Below are positions 34,346-45,751 of a DNA stretch of 64,000 nt, piece after piece. The notes under the pieces were generated by a model, which was not told where the DNA came from, searched no databases, and saw only the letters and a program-made list of their open reading frames with translations. The DNA is from Thalassobaculum litoreum DSM 18839. GTDB lineage: Bacteria; Pseudomonadota; Alphaproteobacteria; Thalassobaculales; Thalassobaculaceae. The translations under genes were made by a program, and so were the position numbers. Location of the stretch: assembly GCF_900102465.1 (NCBI RefSeq), contig NZ_FNBW01000004.1, positions 62,001 through 126,000 of the forward strand, written 5' to 3'. Position 1 is the stretch's first letter. Each line of letters begins with the position of its first letter.

Positions 34346-35518
34346 TTAGACGGCCCCGCGCAGCCGGTCGCCCAGCTCGCCCATGCGCTCGGCCTCCAGA
34401 TTGGCGAAGGCGAGCCGCAGATACGGGTCCTGACCCGGGCCGAACACTGTGCCCGGCAGGGCCAGCACGCCGTGCTCCTGGGCCAGGCGCCTGGCGACCG
34501 CATGGGCGGTCTCGCCGTCGAAGGGATGGCGCACATAGGCGAAATAGGCGCCGGTGGAGACGAGGTCGAAGGCGAGGTTGCCGGAGTTGAAGACGTCCAG
34601 CAGCGCCTGGCGTCGGCCGGCCATCATCTCCCGCTTCTCCCCGGCCCAGTCCCACAGGTGTTTCAGGGCATATAGGGCGCCGTCCTGGCCGATCCGGGCG
34701 GCGCAGATCGACATGGTGTCCATCAGCTTGGCTACCTGTTCGATGAACTGCGGGCCGGCGATGATCGACCCGACCCTGTAGCCGGTCAGGCTGAAGACCT
34801 TGGAGAAGCTGTAGAGCTGGACGACCGTATCGCCCCATTCCGGGTCGCTGAACAGGGTGTGGCGCGGCTCGGAGGGGTCGAGGAAATCCTTGTAGGTCTC
34901 GTCCAGCACCAGGGCGATGCCGCGCGCGGCGCAGAGGTCGCGGAACCGGGCGATGACCGCCGGCGGCACGACGGCGCCGGTCGGGTTGTTCGGGCTGACC
35001 AGCACCAGGGCGCGGGTGCGCTCGGTGATCAGGGCAGCGGCCTCCTCCGGGTCCGGCACGCCGCCGCGGTCGGCCCGGAACGGCAGGTGCACGCCGGTGA
35101 CGCCCAGGGAGTCGAGCCACATCTGGTGATTGAAGTAGTAGGGCAGCGGCAGGATCACCTCGTCGCCGCGCCGGGCCAGGGCCATGATGGCAAGGCAGTA
35201 GGCCTGGTTGCAGCCGGCGGTGATCTGCACGTTCGCCGGGGCGACCTCGCCACCGTAGAATCCGCTCATATGTTCCGCCAGCGCCGATTTCAGCGCCGGG
35301 GTGCCGGTGATCGGGGCGTATTGCGCCGCCTCGAAGGTCCGGGCGCGCTCGGCCAGATGCGCGCGCAGGGCCTCGTCCGGCGGATAGCTCGGCACCGCCT
35401 GGCAGCAGTCGAGCAGCGGCTTGCCGGGGATCGGCGGGCGGCCGTCGACCCAGGCGCGGGCTTCGGCGATCGGCGGCTCGACGACGGAGACGACGTCGGG
35501 ATTGACGGTGAAGGTCAT
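34346..35518 (-). CDS. Pyridoxal-phosphate aminotransferase, class I/II
   Basis: A 390-residue fold-type I aminotransferase. Family residues are the SPNNPTG motif (175-181), the cofactor aspartate D206 in LVLDETYKDF and the Schiff-base lysine K240 in YSFSKVFSLTGYRVG. It resembles aspartate/aromatic or methionine-type aminotransferases and would be cytosolic. The amino donor is not readable. It is downstream of the PTS-TPR operon (79 bases after the TPR stop) on the same strand and could be read through from it, or have its own promoter. Confidence 0.9.
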   Translation of the reverse strand: MTFTVNPDVVSVVEPPIAEARAWVDGRPPIPGKPLLDCCQAVPSYPPDEALRAHLAERARTFEAAQYAPITGTPALKSALAEHMSGFYGGEVAPANVQITAGCNQAYCLAIMALARRGDEVILPLPYYFNHQMWLDSLGVTGVHLPFRADRGGVPDPEEAAALITERTRALVLVSPNNPTGAVVPPAVIARFRDLCAARGIALVLDETYKDFLDPSEPRHTLFSDPEWGDTVVQLYSFSKVFSLTGYRVGSIIAGPQFIEQVAKLMDTMSICAARIGQDGALYALKHLWDWAGEKREMMAGRRQALLDVFNSGNLAFDLVSTGAYFAYVRHPFDGETAHAVARRLAQEHGVLALPGTVFGPGQDPYLRLAFANLEAERMGELGDRLRGAV

Positions 35519-35597
35519 GGCAGGGCGTCCAGATCAGCGATCCCGATCCCTTAGCACGGCGGATGCCTCTGTCGAAGAGGGCGGCTGCGGTTCGGCC

Positions 35598-37283
35598 TCA
35601 GGCGGCGGCGATCGGCTTGCCCCGGCAGCAGCAGGCGGCAGTGACGGGGAAGTCGGTACGCGCCTGGGCGAGGGTCAGACGCTGGCGCAGGATCTCCGCC
35701 TCGGCATTCCCGCCGCGTCGTTCGACGCATTCCAGCAGCCCGTGCAGCGCCCAGACATTGTCCGGGTGCCGGCAGGGGCGCGGCACCGCGGGATCGAGGC
35801 CGAGATCGGCGCGGTAGACCGCCTCCGCCTCGGCATGGTGCCCCTGTTCGGCCAGCAGCGCGCCGAGCGCATGGCGCGGCGGGTGCATCCAGGCCCAGGG
35901 CTCGGTGTAGTTCAGCGCGTCGTTGCGCTCGACCGCCTGGCGCAGGGCGTCGAACGCCGCGTCGAACGCACCGCGGCGATAGGCGATCTCGCCGGTCAGC
36001 ATGGCCGCACCGACGCCCAGGGTGTCGCGCACGGTGTTGCTGAGGAAGATCGCGTCCTCGGAGAAACCGTCGCGGGCGGTGTGGAAGGCCTCGGTCTCGC
36101 GGTCGGCGGCGTCCAGCTCGCCCAGGGCGGCATGGGCCACGCCCTTGGCGTAGTGGAACATGGCCGCGCGGATCGGCGCCAGGTTGGGATCGGCCGGCGG
36201 CGCCTCCAGCGTCAGCTCCCGCCACTTGCCGAAACGCACCTGCACATGGCTGCGCATGCCGGAATAGCCGTCGAGGATCGAACGCATGAACGGCGCGCTG
36301 GCGGCCAGCAGGTCGCGGTGGGCGATCGCCCGGATCCGCTCGGCGGCGTGCAGTGCCGTGCGGTACTGGCCCAGCAGCATGGCGGCGTAGATGTACAGGT
36401 GCAGGTCATGGCAGCGCGCGGTCGTGTAGAAGTTCGTGTCGCCGCCGAAGGCCAGGTACTTGTCGTCGGCCGCCACCGCCCGCCGGCTCTGCTCCACCGC
36501 CTCGCTGTAGCCGCCGCAGAGCACGTAGATATGGGCCGGCATGTGCTCCAGATGGCCGGCATCCGGCGCCATGCCGCGCAGGGTGTCGGCGCTGGCCAGC
36601 GCGCGTTCCGGCTCGGCAGACATTTCCAGGGCGTGGACATGCATGTGCAACACACCCGGATGCTCGATGCCGTCGCGGGCGCAGCGGGCCAGCGCGGTTT
36701 CCAGCACCTCCAGCGCCTCCAGCGTCAGGCTCGCCGGATTGGGCGTGCCGGTGCGCAGGTCGAACAGCATGCGCGGCGTACAGGTGACGGCGGCCTCGGC
36801 GAACAGGGCGGTGATGTCGAGGTCGTCGGGATGGGCCGCGTGAACCCCGCGCATCGCGTCGGTGAACTCCCGGTGCCAGCGGTTCAGGACGGCACGGTCC
36901 CGCTCCGACGGCGACTGGTAGCGCAGGGCGACGGCGTCGATCAGCCCCTTCTCCGCCGGGCTTGCCGATCCGGCGTGTGCGCCCGCCTCCAGGGCCGCGG
37001 CGTGGCAGACCGGCAGGGTGGCGGCGATCTCGGCGTCGGAGAAGCGGATCCAGGCCCGGTTGTAGAACGGCCCGCTGGCATAGGCCACGCCCCACCAGGC
37101 CATGGCGCAGCCGGGATCGGCCGCCAGCGCCCGGTTGAAACAGGCCACCGCTTCCTCGTGGTTATAGGCGAACAGCCAGTTGAGCCCGCGGTCGAACCAG
37201 AGCTGCGCGTCCGGCGAGCCGGTCGTTATCGGGCGCGTCCAGGTTCCGAGATCGAACGGATAGGCCGGATCGATCTCGGTCAT
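35598..37283 (-). CDS. TPR-repeat protein, function unknown
   Basis: A 561-residue soluble, helix-rich protein with tetratricopeptide-like repeats (for example FDRGLNWLFAYNHEEAVACF near residue 30 and ALGALLAEQGHHAEAEAVYRADL near 490). It belongs to a conserved bacterial family with fixed His/Tyr patches such as LHMHVHALEMS, HMPAHIYV and YTTARCHDLHLYIYAAML, which look more like a catalytic or metal site than a plain scaffold. The start at 37283 begins MTEIDPAYPFDLG. It lies five bases after the EI gene, making it the last gene of the PTS operon; the link is unexplained. Confidence 0.8.
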   Translation of the reverse strand: MTEIDPAYPFDLGTWTRPITTGSPDAQLWFDRGLNWLFAYNHEEAVACFNRALAADPGCAMAWWGVAYASGPFYNRAWIRFSDAEIAATLPVCHAAALEAGAHAGSASPAEKGLIDAVALRYQSPSERDRAVLNRWHREFTDAMRGVHAAHPDDLDITALFAEAAVTCTPRMLFDLRTGTPNPASLTLEALEVLETALARCARDGIEHPGVLHMHVHALEMSAEPERALASADTLRGMAPDAGHLEHMPAHIYVLCGGYSEAVEQSRRAVAADDKYLAFGGDTNFYTTARCHDLHLYIYAAMLLGQYRTALHAAERIRAIAHRDLLAASAPFMRSILDGYSGMRSHVQVRFGKWRELTLEAPPADPNLAPIRAAMFHYAKGVAHAALGELDAADRETEAFHTARDGFSEDAIFLSNTVRDTLGVGAAMLTGEIAYRRGAFDAAFDALRQAVERNDALNYTEPWAWMHPPRHALGALLAEQGHHAEAEAVYRADLGLDPAVPRPCRHPDNVWALHGLLECVERRGGNAEAEILRQRLTLAQARTDFPVTAACCCRGKPIAAA

Positions 37284-37288
37284 GGCGC

Positions 37289-39082
37289 TCAGAGTCCGTC
37301 GTTGAAGTCGTCGAGCAGGACGGCGATCCGTCCCTCGTCGAGCTGGTCCATGATCGCCCGGGCGCGTTGGGTCGCGGGGGCCAGGGACAGGCGGCGGATG
37401 CGCTGCTTCACCCGGGGCAGGGCGGTGGCGGACATGGACAGCTCCTTCACCCCCATGCCGATCAGCAGCGGCGCGTAGCGCGGGTCGCCGGCGATCTCGC
37501 CGCAGATGCTGACCGGCAGCCCGTGGCGGTTGGCGGCATCGATGGAGAACTGGATCAGCTTGAGGACCGCCGGATGCAGCGGGTTGTACAGGTCGGCCAC
37601 CTGCTCGTCGCCGCGGTCGATGGCGAGCGTGTACATGGTCAGGTCGTTGGTCCCGAGCGCCAGGAAATCGCATTCCATGGCCAGCGCGTCGGCGGACAGG
37701 GCGGCGGCCGGCACCTCGATCATCGCGCCGAGCGGCGGGGTCGGGTCGGCGATCCGCACCTTGCGGCGCTTCAGGCGGCGCACGACCTTGGTCAGGATCG
37801 CGCGCACCGCCCGCACCTGGGCGGTGGAGGAGATCATCGGCAGCAGGATGCGCACCGGCCCATGGGCGCCGGCCCGCAGGATGGCGGAGAGCTGGGTCTC
37901 CAGCAGCTTCGGCTCGCGCAGGGAGAGCCGGATGGCGCGCAGGCCCAGCGCCGGGTTGGCGCTGTGGGCGATGCGGTCGCCCAGGGCCGTCGCCAGCTTC
38001 TCGCCGCCGACATCGAGGGTGCGGATGGTCACCGGCTTGCCGGCCATCCCCTCCACCACCTGGCGCAGGGCGGCGTACTGCTCGTCCTCGTCGGGCAGCA
38101 CGTCGCGGTTCATGAACATGAACTCGGTGCGGAACAGGCCGACCCCTTCCGCCCCCCGGTCGGTGGCGATATCCAGGTCGCGCGGCAGCTCCAGATTGGC
38201 CAGCAGCGAGATCGTCACCCCGTCCAGGGTGATCGCCGGCAGCGAGCGCAGGCGGGTCAGCTCCCGTTCCAGGCGCTCCCGCGCCGCCGCCCGGCGCCGG
38301 TACTCGGCCAGCGAGTCCTCGTCCGGGTCCAGCACGATGCGGCCGGTATCGCCGTCGACGATGATGGTCTCGCCGGAGCGGATGGCCTTCGGCGCCACGG
38401 TGGCGCCCAGCACCGCCGGCAGGCCCATGGAGCGGGCCATGATGGCGGTGTGGCTGTCGGTGCCGCCCAGGGCGGTGACGAAGCCGCCGATCTTCGCCGG
38501 GTCGAGCAGGGCGGTGTCGGCCGGGCTCAGTTCCTCGGCGATGATGATCGCGCCCTCGGGCACATGGGCGAAGGCGTGGTAGGGCGTCTCGGTGAGCTGG
38601 CGCAGGATGCGGTCGCCGACCTCGCGCACGTCCTGGGCGCGGGCGGCCAGATAGGCGTCGTTCACCGCCGACAGGCTGCGGACCATCTCGCCGACCACCG
38701 ACTGCACCGCCGCCTCGGCGTTGATGCGCCGGTCCCGGATCGTGGTCGAAACCCCACCGGCGAGACGGGAGGAGCCGAGCATCGCCGCATGGGCCTCCAG
38801 CAGGGGCCCCAGTTCGTCGAGCACCCCGGCCGGCAGCGCCTCCGCCTTGCGGCGCAGCTTGCGCACCTGCTTGTCGGCGCGGGCGAGAGCGGCTTCGAAG
38901 CGCTCGACCTCCATGACGAGCTGGCTGGAGGCGACTTGGTATTCGGGGACCTGCACCACGCCGGCGTCGAGCACATGCGCGGGGCCGATGGCGATTCCGG
39001 CGGAAACCCCGATCCCCTCCAACAGTCCGCGCTTGCCTCCCTTGTCCTGGCGCGCCCGTGCCTTTCGGTTAGTGGTCTTCAT
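37289..39082 (-). CDS. ptsP: Phosphoenolpyruvate-protein phosphotransferase (PTS enzyme I)
   Basis: A 597-residue enzyme I without an N-terminal GAF domain. The swivelling phospho-histidine is H211 in GGTDSHTAIMARSMGLPAV. The PEP-binding barrel has FRTEFMFMNR, the ALGTNDLTMYTLAIDRGD stretch and CGEIAGDP. It transfers phosphate from PEP to HPr, encoded just upstream and overlapping it by 14 bases. With no sugar permease in the cluster, this is a regulatory PTS. The N-terminus MKTTNRKARARQDKGGKRG is strongly basic ahead of the first conserved stretch. The ptsP versus ptsI label is a naming choice. Confidence 0.93.
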   Translation of the reverse strand: MKTTNRKARARQDKGGKRGLLEGIGVSAGIAIGPAHVLDAGVVQVPEYQVASSQLVMEVERFEAALARADKQVRKLRRKAEALPAGVLDELGPLLEAHAAMLGSSRLAGGVSTTIRDRRINAEAAVQSVVGEMVRSLSAVNDAYLAARAQDVREVGDRILRQLTETPYHAFAHVPEGAIIIAEELSPADTALLDPAKIGGFVTALGGTDSHTAIMARSMGLPAVLGATVAPKAIRSGETIIVDGDTGRIVLDPDEDSLAEYRRRAAARERLERELTRLRSLPAITLDGVTISLLANLELPRDLDIATDRGAEGVGLFRTEFMFMNRDVLPDEDEQYAALRQVVEGMAGKPVTIRTLDVGGEKLATALGDRIAHSANPALGLRAIRLSLREPKLLETQLSAILRAGAHGPVRILLPMISSTAQVRAVRAILTKVVRRLKRRKVRIADPTPPLGAMIEVPAAALSADALAMECDFLALGTNDLTMYTLAIDRGDEQVADLYNPLHPAVLKLIQFSIDAANRHGLPVSICGEIAGDPRYAPLLIGMGVKELSMSATALPRVKQRIRRLSLAPATQRARAIMDQLDEGRIAVLLDDFNDGL

Positions 39083-39338
39083 CGAATTTGGACTCCACCA
39101 GATGGGCGATGGCGTCCATCGCCTTCTCCGCATCCGAGCCCGTCGCGCGTACCAGGATCGAACAGCCCGGTGCCGCAGCAAGCATCATCAGTCCCATGAT
39201 GGACCGTCCGGAAACGGATTGTCCGTCCTTTTCCACTTCGATATCCGCCTCGAAATCGCCGGCACACTTCACGAACTTGGCTGCAGCCCTGGCGTGCAGT
39301 CCGCGTTTGTTGGTGATCAGCAGCTTGCGTTGCTCCAT
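39069..39338 (-). CDS. ptsH: HPr phosphocarrier protein
   Basis: An 89-residue HPr. The phosphorylated His15 is in NKRGLHARAAAKF, and Ser46, the target of HprK, is in GRSIMGLMML. It passes phosphate from enzyme I to the EIIA domain and can be phosphorylated on Ser46 by the HprK encoded at the head of the operon. ATG 39338 gives the standard N-terminus MEQRKLLITNKRG; a GTG at 39359 that overlaps the EIIA stop as GTGA is an alternative. Confidence 0.95.
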   Translation of the reverse strand: MEQRKLLITNKRGLHARAAAKFVKCAGDFEADIEVEKDGQSVSGRSIMGLMMLAAAPGCSILVRATGSDAEKAMDAIAHLVESKFDEDH

Positions 39339-39355
39339 CGACACCGCCCGGCCGA

Positions 39356-39763
39356 TCACGAACCGGTCGCCCCCAGTACTTCGGAGGCGATGGATATGTA
39401 CTTTCGCCCGGCATCCCGCGCGGCGACGCTCGCCTCGCCCAGGGAGGCGGTCGAGCGCACGCTCGCCAGCTTGATCAGCATCGGCAGGTTGACGCCGGCG
39501 ATCACCTCCACCCCGGGACGGTCGATGATCGAGATCGCCAGGTTGGACGGCGTGCCGCCGAACATGTCGGTCAGGACGATGACGCCGTCGCCGGCATCCA
39601 TCTCCTTCGCCCGGTCCATGATTTCGCTGCGGCGCTGCTCCATGTCGTCGTCGGGACCGATGCAGACGGTCGCCATACCGGTCTGCGGGCCGACGACGTG
39701 CTCCATCACCGCTTTGAGTTCGTCCGCGAGGCGCCCGTGGGTCACCAGAACAATGCCGATCAC
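39356..39763 (-). CDS. Mannose-type EIIA domain of a regulatory PTS
   Basis: A 135-residue single-domain EIIA(Man)-fold protein with the phosphorylation site His9 in VLVTHGRLADEL and the conserved VLTDMFGGTPSN. There is no EIIB, EIIC or EIID gene nearby, so it serves as a phosphorylation-dependent regulator rather than in sugar uptake, as in other alphaproteobacteria (ManX/PtsM). It lies 22 bases downstream of rapZ and upstream of HPr in a conserved order. Confidence 0.92.
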   Translation of the reverse strand: MIGIVLVTHGRLADELKAVMEHVVGPQTGMATVCIGPDDDMEQRRSEIMDRAKEMDAGDGVIVLTDMFGGTPSNLAISIIDRPGVEVIAGVNLPMLIKLASVRSTASLGEASVAARDAGRKYISIASEVLGATGS

Positions 39764-39785
39764 GATGTCGTCCGTGCTGTTTTGC

Positions 39786-40667
39786 TCATATTGCCGGGGC
39801 GCCGCCCCCCTCGCGAGGCAAATCGCGATGGCGGAGCGTGACAGGAGTTCCCGCGCTCTTCAACCACTCGGCCAGCCGCTCGGCCACATGCACCGAGCGG
39901 TGCTTGCCACCGGTGCAGCCGATGGCGACCGTCAGGTAGCTCTTGCCCTCGCGCGCGTAGCGCGGCAGCAGGGGGCCGATCAGCCCGGTGAGGGAGTCGA
40001 AGAACGGCGCGAAGCCCGGATCCCCGGCGACGAAGGCGCCGACTTCCGGGTCGCGGCCGTCGCGCGGGCGCAGCTCCGGCACGTAGTGGGGATTGGCCAG
40101 GAACCGGACGTCGAAGACCAGGTCGGCCTCGCGCGGCAACCCGCTGCGGAAGGCGAAGGACACGACGGTCACCGTCATCGCCCGTCCCGCATCCAGCGAC
40201 AGGGACGAGATCAGGTTCTCCCGGAACTCCGCGAGGTTGGACGAGCTGGTGTCGAGCACCGCGGTCGCCAGCTCGCGCACCGGCCCGAGCATCCGCCGCT
40301 CGATGGCGATGCCGTCGGCGATCGGCCGGTCGGTGGCCAGCGGATGGCGCCGGCGGGTCTCGGTGAAGCGGCGGATCAGCACGTCGTCGTCGCAGTCGAG
40401 GAAGACCACGCGCAGATCGACGTCGGCCCGGGCCTCCAGCTGCGAGATCGTGTCGGCGAGGGCGTCGGTGGCGAAACCCCGCGTCCGCGGATCGACGCCG
40501 ACGGCAATCCGTCCCGCCGCGTTGCGGGGGGCGAGCAGCGCCGGCATCAGTCCGAGGGGCACGTTGTCCACCGCCTCGTACCCGAGGTCCTCCAGCACTT
40601 TCAGCGTCGAGGTGCGCCCGGCCCCGCTCAGCCCGGTGACCAGGACGACGGACAGGGGGGCGGTCAT
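39786..40667 (-). CDS. rapZ: RapZ family nucleotide-binding protein
   Basis: A 293-residue P-loop protein of the RapZ/YvcJ family. The Walker A stretch reads GLSGAGRTS, with Arg where Lys is usual; similar Arg forms occur in other alphaproteobacteria, so this is probably lineage-typical. The C-terminal domain has [17 protein letters not shown], the family's conserved RNA/phosphate-binding site. In enterobacteria RapZ controls GlmS mRNA decay; in this lineage the target is unknown. It overlaps hprK by four bases (ATGA) and precedes EIIA, as usual. Confidence 0.93.
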   Translation of the reverse strand: MTAPLSVVLVTGLSGAGRTSTLKVLEDLGYEAVDNVPLGLMPALLAPRNAAGRIAVGVDPRTRGFATDALADTISQLEARADVDLRVVFLDCDDDVLIRRFTETRRRHPLATDRPIADGIAIERRMLGPVRELATAVLDTSSSNLAEFRENLISSLSLDAGRAMTVTVVSFAFRSGLPREADLVFDVRFLANPHYVPELRPRDGRDPEVGAFVAGDPGFAPFFDSLTGLIGPLLPRYAREGKSYLTVAIGCTGGKHRSVHVAERLAEWLKSAGTPVTLRHRDLPREGGGAPAI

Positions 40668-41083
40668 TGCGTGCTCACCTGGCGCACGGCGAGCCGGACC
40701 TTCGCCGCGGCGGAGGCCTCCAGGGCATAGAGCGAGATCACCGGCATGGAGATGCCCAGATGGGTCCAGCGACCGGGATCGGGCATGCGGGGCACCTGCT
40801 CCAGGGGCACGAGGTCGATGACCAGGACCAGCGAGACCCGCTGCACCGCCTGGACCGAGACGATGCCGATCCCGCGCACCTCCATGCGGCCCGACAGGGC
40901 TTCCGGCGCGAGGGCGATCAGGCTGTCGCCCTCCCGGGCGATCTCGACCCGATCATCGGCGACCAGCGAGGCGCCGGCATCGATCAGCCGCAGGGCCAGG
41001 TCCGACTTGCCAATGCCCGACGGCCCGCGGAGCAACACGCCGCGGCCATCGATCGACACCACATTCCCCCAGATCGTCTCCAT
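40664..41083 (-). CDS. hprK: Truncated HPr kinase/phosphorylase, catalytic domain only
   Basis: A 139-residue protein covering only the C-terminal kinase domain of HprK, as usual in alphaproteobacteria. The P-loop is GPSGIGKSD and the following [15 protein letters not shown] stretch is conserved. The start [20 protein letters not shown] places the domain at once. It would phosphorylate HPr on Ser46. It heads the operon hprK-rapZ-EIIA-HPr-EI-TPR and diverges from acnA. Confidence 0.92.
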   Translation of the reverse strand: METIWGNVVSIDGRGVLLRGPSGIGKSDLALRLIDAGASLVADDRVEIAREGDSLIALAPEALSGRMEVRGIGIVSVQAVQRVSLVLVIDLVPLEQVPRMPDPGRWTHLGISMPVISLYALEASAAAKVRLAVRQVSTQ

Positions 41084-41176
41084 GGCGCGGAGAATGGGTG
41101 CGTCCGGGCGCCCAGGCAATCCCCGATCCGTACCGCCTGCGGCTGATGCCGGATGTCGCGCGACGTTTGAATCCCT

Positions 41177-41204
41177 TTGCGTCGGCCGATGGCGACGATA
41201 TAAC
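41177..41204 (+). promoter_or_regulatory. Possible promoter of acnA
   Basis: TTGCGT (41177-41182) and TATAAC (41199-41204) are 16 bases apart, about 150 bases ahead of the acnA start, in the 267-base region between divergent hprK and acnA. The -10 match is good and the -35 match fair. Confidence 0.35.
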
Positions 41205-41350
41205 GGCGCCAAACAAAGACGGGCGCCTGCCCGCATCAAGCCGACCGGGCCGAGGCGCACCTCGGACGGCCGCGCAGTCGAGAGACTTTTTCAGTCGCGA
41301 GACTTCGCCGCCACTGGCTGCTGCCATAGAAATCGAGGAGAGAACATACA

Positions 41351-44038
<2,688 letters not shown>

Positions 44039-44062
44039 GCGGGTCCGGCAGGGTCTAAACAG

Positions 44063-44098
44063 GAACGGGCGCTCCGAAGGGAGCGCCCGTTCGCTTTT
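44063..44098 (+). terminator. Rho-independent terminator of acnA
   Basis: A 13-bp perfect stem (44063-44075 with 44080-44092) and a GAAG tetraloop are followed by GCTTTT. It lies between the convergent acnA and mipA-like genes. On the minus strand it is followed by CTGTTTAG, so it may act in both directions. Confidence 0.88.
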
Positions 44099-44114
44099 GC
44101 GTCGGTGGTTGTCG

Positions 44115-44939
44115 TCAGAAGCTGTAGGTCAGGAACATCCCGCCGAAGACCTGGGTGGCGCTGCCGCGCTCGTCGACGATCGGACTGTCTGCGAAGTCGT
44201 CCATCAGGCGCGACACGCCGGCCATCGCGCCGATGCCGATCGCCCGGGTGATGGCATAGCGGGCCGAGACCCTGAGCCCCACATCGCGCAACCCGTCGCC
44301 GGCCGAAAACTGCGACAGCCCGCTGGCCGAGGCGTCGGCGGCGTCGATCGAGTAGTAGGTGCTGGCGTAGTCGTTGTCGGCATAGGTCGCCGAGGTGCCG
44401 ATGGACAGCTGCAGCCGCTGGGTGGCCTGCAGCCCGTAGGTCACGCCGAGGGTCGCGGTCGAGCCGTTGTCGTCGGTCGCCGCCCACATGGCCTCGATCT
44501 CGACGCCGAGGGAATCGCGGTCGCCGAAGATTCCTTTCTCGGTGTAGCCGGCGAACAGGCCCACCCAGAGCTCGTCGTCGATCTCCGGCAGCCGGTCGAC
44601 AACGTCGTCCTCCACATCGTCGCGGCCTTCGCCGTATTTGACGATCGGGCCGAATTCGAACAGGCCGTGGGGCAGCACGTTCGCCTTCACGCCGGGCCCG
44701 TCGGTCTCGACATACAGGTTGTCGTACTCGACCTTGAGCACGGGGAAGGGCTGGATTTCGTACTCGTCGGACCCCAGATAGTCCGGGTGATAGATCCCGC
44801 CCGCGCCGAGGGTGACCCGCCACGGTGACTCCGGACCGGAATCTTGAGGTTTGTCGTCCGCCCGGACCGCCGACGGAGCAAGGGCGAGCCCGAGCGCCAC
44901 CGCGACGAAATATCCGGACGCCATCCGCGTCTTACCCAT
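44115..44939 (-). CDS. MipA/OmpV family outer-membrane protein
   Basis: A 274-residue outer-membrane beta-barrel. A Sec signal (about 1-27, ending VRA) is followed by alternating short beta strands and the MipA/OmpV signatures GGIYHPDYLGSDEYEIQPFP and a final FGGMFLTYSF ending in Phe, the outer-membrane insertion signal. The start at 44939 follows GAGAGG at good distance. Members interact with lytic transglycosylases or act as small porins. A TetR gene diverges from it with palindromes over its promoter, so it is probably repressed by that regulator. Confidence 0.9.
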   Translation of the reverse strand: MGKTRMASGYFVAVALGLALAPSAVRADDKPQDSGPESPWRVTLGAGGIYHPDYLGSDEYEIQPFPVLKVEYDNLYVETDGPGVKANVLPHGLFEFGPIVKYGEGRDDVEDDVVDRLPEIDDELWVGLFAGYTEKGIFGDRDSLGVEIEAMWAATDDNGSTATLGVTYGLQATQRLQLSIGTSATYADNDYASTYYSIDAADASASGLSQFSAGDGLRDVGLRVSARYAITRAIGIGAMAGVSRLMDDFADSPIVDERGSATQVFGGMFLTYSF

Positions 44940-44958
44940 AGAAGCCTCTCTCAAAGCG

Positions 44959-45012
44959 ATATTTACGTCGTCAATATTCTCTTGCGGCGCAGGCGTCAAC
45001 GTCAAAATTGAC
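44959..45012. promoter_or_regulatory. mipA-like promoter with overlapping palindromic operators
   Basis: On the minus strand TTGACG (44999-44994) and TATTGA (44976-44971), 17 bases apart, form a good promoter for the MipA/OmpV gene. A 19-base near-perfect palindrome, ATATTTACG-T-CGTCAATAT (44959-44977), covers its -10 box. A second short one, GTCAA-AA-TTGAC (45001-45012), lies next to the -35 box and overlaps TTGACA of a possible promoter for the divergent TetR gene. These are good candidate TetR operators. Confidence 0.6.
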
Positions 45013-45042
45013 AGCGCAAATATTCCGTAGATAGGCTGCGGA

Positions 45043-45672
45043 ATGGCGTATCATCACGGCAATCTGCGGCAGGCCCTGGTCCAGGCCGGACTGGACATCC
45101 TGGCCGAGGAGGGGATCTCGGCTCTCACCCTACGCGGCTGCGCGGCACGGGTCGGCGTGTCCCATTCGGCCCCGAAGAACCATTTTCACAACCTCGACCG
45201 CCTGATTGCCGCGATCGGCGCCGAGGGCCATCGCCGGCTGAGCGTCGCGATGCTCGGCAAGATGGCCGACGCCGAGCCGTCCCCCCGCGCCCAGCTGGTG
45301 GCCGCGGCCAAGGGCTATCTGGCGTTCGCCCTGGACCATCCCGACCTGTTCCGCCTGATGTTCTCGCTGCCGCGGCCCGAGGTGTTCGATGCGGAACGGC
45401 GGGGGGCGGCAGACGAATCCTACGCGATCCTCCGCCGCGTCTGCGCCCCGATCGTCCCGCGGATCAACGGCGTGCCGGTTGCCCCGGCGGTGGTCGAGAC
45501 CATGGTGTGGAGCTACGTCCACGGCTATGCCTCCCTGGCGGTGAACAACCGCCTGCGCCGCCCGGAGGAGGCGATGGGCAGGCTGCCCGGGATCGAGGAG
45601 GCGATGCCCGAATTCGAGATCGGCGACGCCACCGTGATCGGCGACGCGTCGGCCCGCGGCCCGACGGGTTGA
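45043..45672 (+). CDS. TetR/AcrR family regulator with WHG-type C-terminal domain
   Basis: A 209-residue regulator. Residues 1-60 hold the TetR helix-turn-helix, with LRQALVQAGLDILAEEGISA and GVSHSAPKNHFHNLDRLIAA. The C-terminal part (about 85-190) resembles the WHG domain seen in a subgroup of TetR proteins (FALDHPDLFRLMFSLPRP and WSYVHGYASLAVNNRL). It diverges from the mipA-like gene across about 100 bases holding two palindromes and probably represses it and itself. Confidence 0.92.
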   Translation: MAYHHGNLRQALVQAGLDILAEEGISALTLRGCAARVGVSHSAPKNHFHNLDRLIAAIGAEGHRRLSVAMLGKMADAEPSPRAQLVAAAKGYLAFALDHPDLFRLMFSLPRPEVFDAERRGAADESYAILRRVCAPIVPRINGVPVAPAVVETMVWSYVHGYASLAVNNRLRRPEEAMGRLPGIEEAMPEFEIGDATVIGDASARGPTG

Positions 45673-45751
45673 GGTGGGCCGGGGCCGGGCGAGGTGCTAT
45701 TGTAATTCCCCGCATACGCCGCATCGGGAAGGATCCGGGAGGGAGTCGCTC

